Source: Stenotrophobium sp050739895 (lineage in GTDB: Bacteria; Pseudomonadota; Gammaproteobacteria; Nevskiales; Nevskiaceae). From it: a stretch of DNA of 64,000 nt. Below the pieces are notes generated by a model, which worked only from the letters and a program-made list of their open reading frames with translations, did not search any database and was not told the DNA's origin. This document shows, piece after piece, positions 63,881 through 64,000 of this stretch (position 1 is the stretch's first letter; each line of letters begins with the position of its first letter). The position numbers were made by a program, and so were the translations under genes. The stretch spans positions 1 to 64,000 of the forward strand of contig JBOICK010000040.1 in assembly GCA_050739895.1 (NCBI GenBank). The letters run 5' to 3'.

Positions 63881-63985
63881 CCCGCTATACCGAAAGCCGT
63901 TCCGATATTGTTATATATTTACTAATATAAATAACAATATAATATAAAAAATAACGACTGCACTGACGTCATTGCAATCAGCGGA
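63881..63985. repeat. 105-bp AT-core hairpin element, copy H
   Basis: Runs from CCCGCT to AGCGGA just upstream of the NTF2-like gene. CGT (63898-63900) faces ACG (63966-63968) at the exact midpoint 63933, and GTTAT (63910-63914) faces ATAAC (63951-63955) within half a base. A further arm ATATTGTTAT/ATAACAATAT spans 63905-63940. Confidence 0.8.
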
Positions 63986-64000
63986 TGCCGATTCTGCGCC

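Overview
The window looks like a chromosomal segment of a GC-rich gammaproteobacterium. The evidence is gene order: leuS followed by lptE, csiV overlapping mfd, and ispB divergent from rplU-rpmA-obgE-proB, all characteristic of that class. The genus cannot be fixed from the sequence; a Nevskiales/Xanthomonadales-type lineage is only a guess.

Layout. 1-6.9 kb: an acyl-CoA catabolic operon on the + strand (enoyl-CoA hydratase, AtuA-like protein, TetR regulator, and a biotin-dependent acyl-CoA carboxylase split into biotin carboxylase, biotin carrier and carboxyltransferase), resembling acyclic terpene / branched acyl-CoA degradation. 7-13.1 kb: leuS, lptE, glcF, an OmpA-like-size DUF481 outer membrane protein, a thioredoxin-fold 2Fe-2S protein and peptide deformylase. 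13.4-15 kb: class II aldolase and DUF2461 protein. 15.2-19.3 kb: csiV-mfd. 19.5-21.8 kb: two-gene membrane glycosylation module. 22-25.6 kb: an ICMT-like membrane protein and a GMC oxidoreductase with its Tat-type small subunit. 25.7-29.7 kb: clpB, gmhA, HNH endonuclease. 29.8-33.1 kb: a frameshifted lipoprotein gene, a DUF4331 protein and a small lipoprotein. 33.4-37.7 kb: proB, obgE, rpmA, rplU and ispB.

37.7-59.1 kb is an ABC-transporter-dependent capsule locus, organised as two converging operons that meet at 47.46 kb. kpsS-like and single-module kpsC-like Kdo-transferase genes sit at the outer edges. The exporter is complete (KpsM, T, E and D types). Galactofuranose genes (glf plus a GlfT2-like transferase), an LTA-synthase-like phosphotransferase, methyltransferases, a WcbI-WcbI-GSCFA fusion, a HAD protein and glycosyltransferases complete it. 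The locus is bounded on the left by intact ispB and on the right by a diverged 183-bp copy of the ispB 3' end followed at once by tRNA-Pro(CGG), so it appears to have entered, or been exchanged, between ispB and that tRNA. 59.4-63.9 kb: long-chain acyl-CoA synthetase, a secreted alpha/beta-hydrolase lipoprotein and an NTF2-like protein.

The most unusual signal is a family of eight intergenic elements, each 105-106 bp long. All run from CCCGCT (GCCGCT once) to AGCGGG/AGCGGA and have a nearly pure A+T core of about 50 bp whose sequence differs in every copy. In nearly all of them the two halves are complementary about the exact midpoint, so each could fold into one long hairpin. Three successive pairs bracket two-gene accessory modules. 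I know of no described element with these properties. In-frame repeat insertions inside mfd and inside the biotin carboxylase gene are further oddities.
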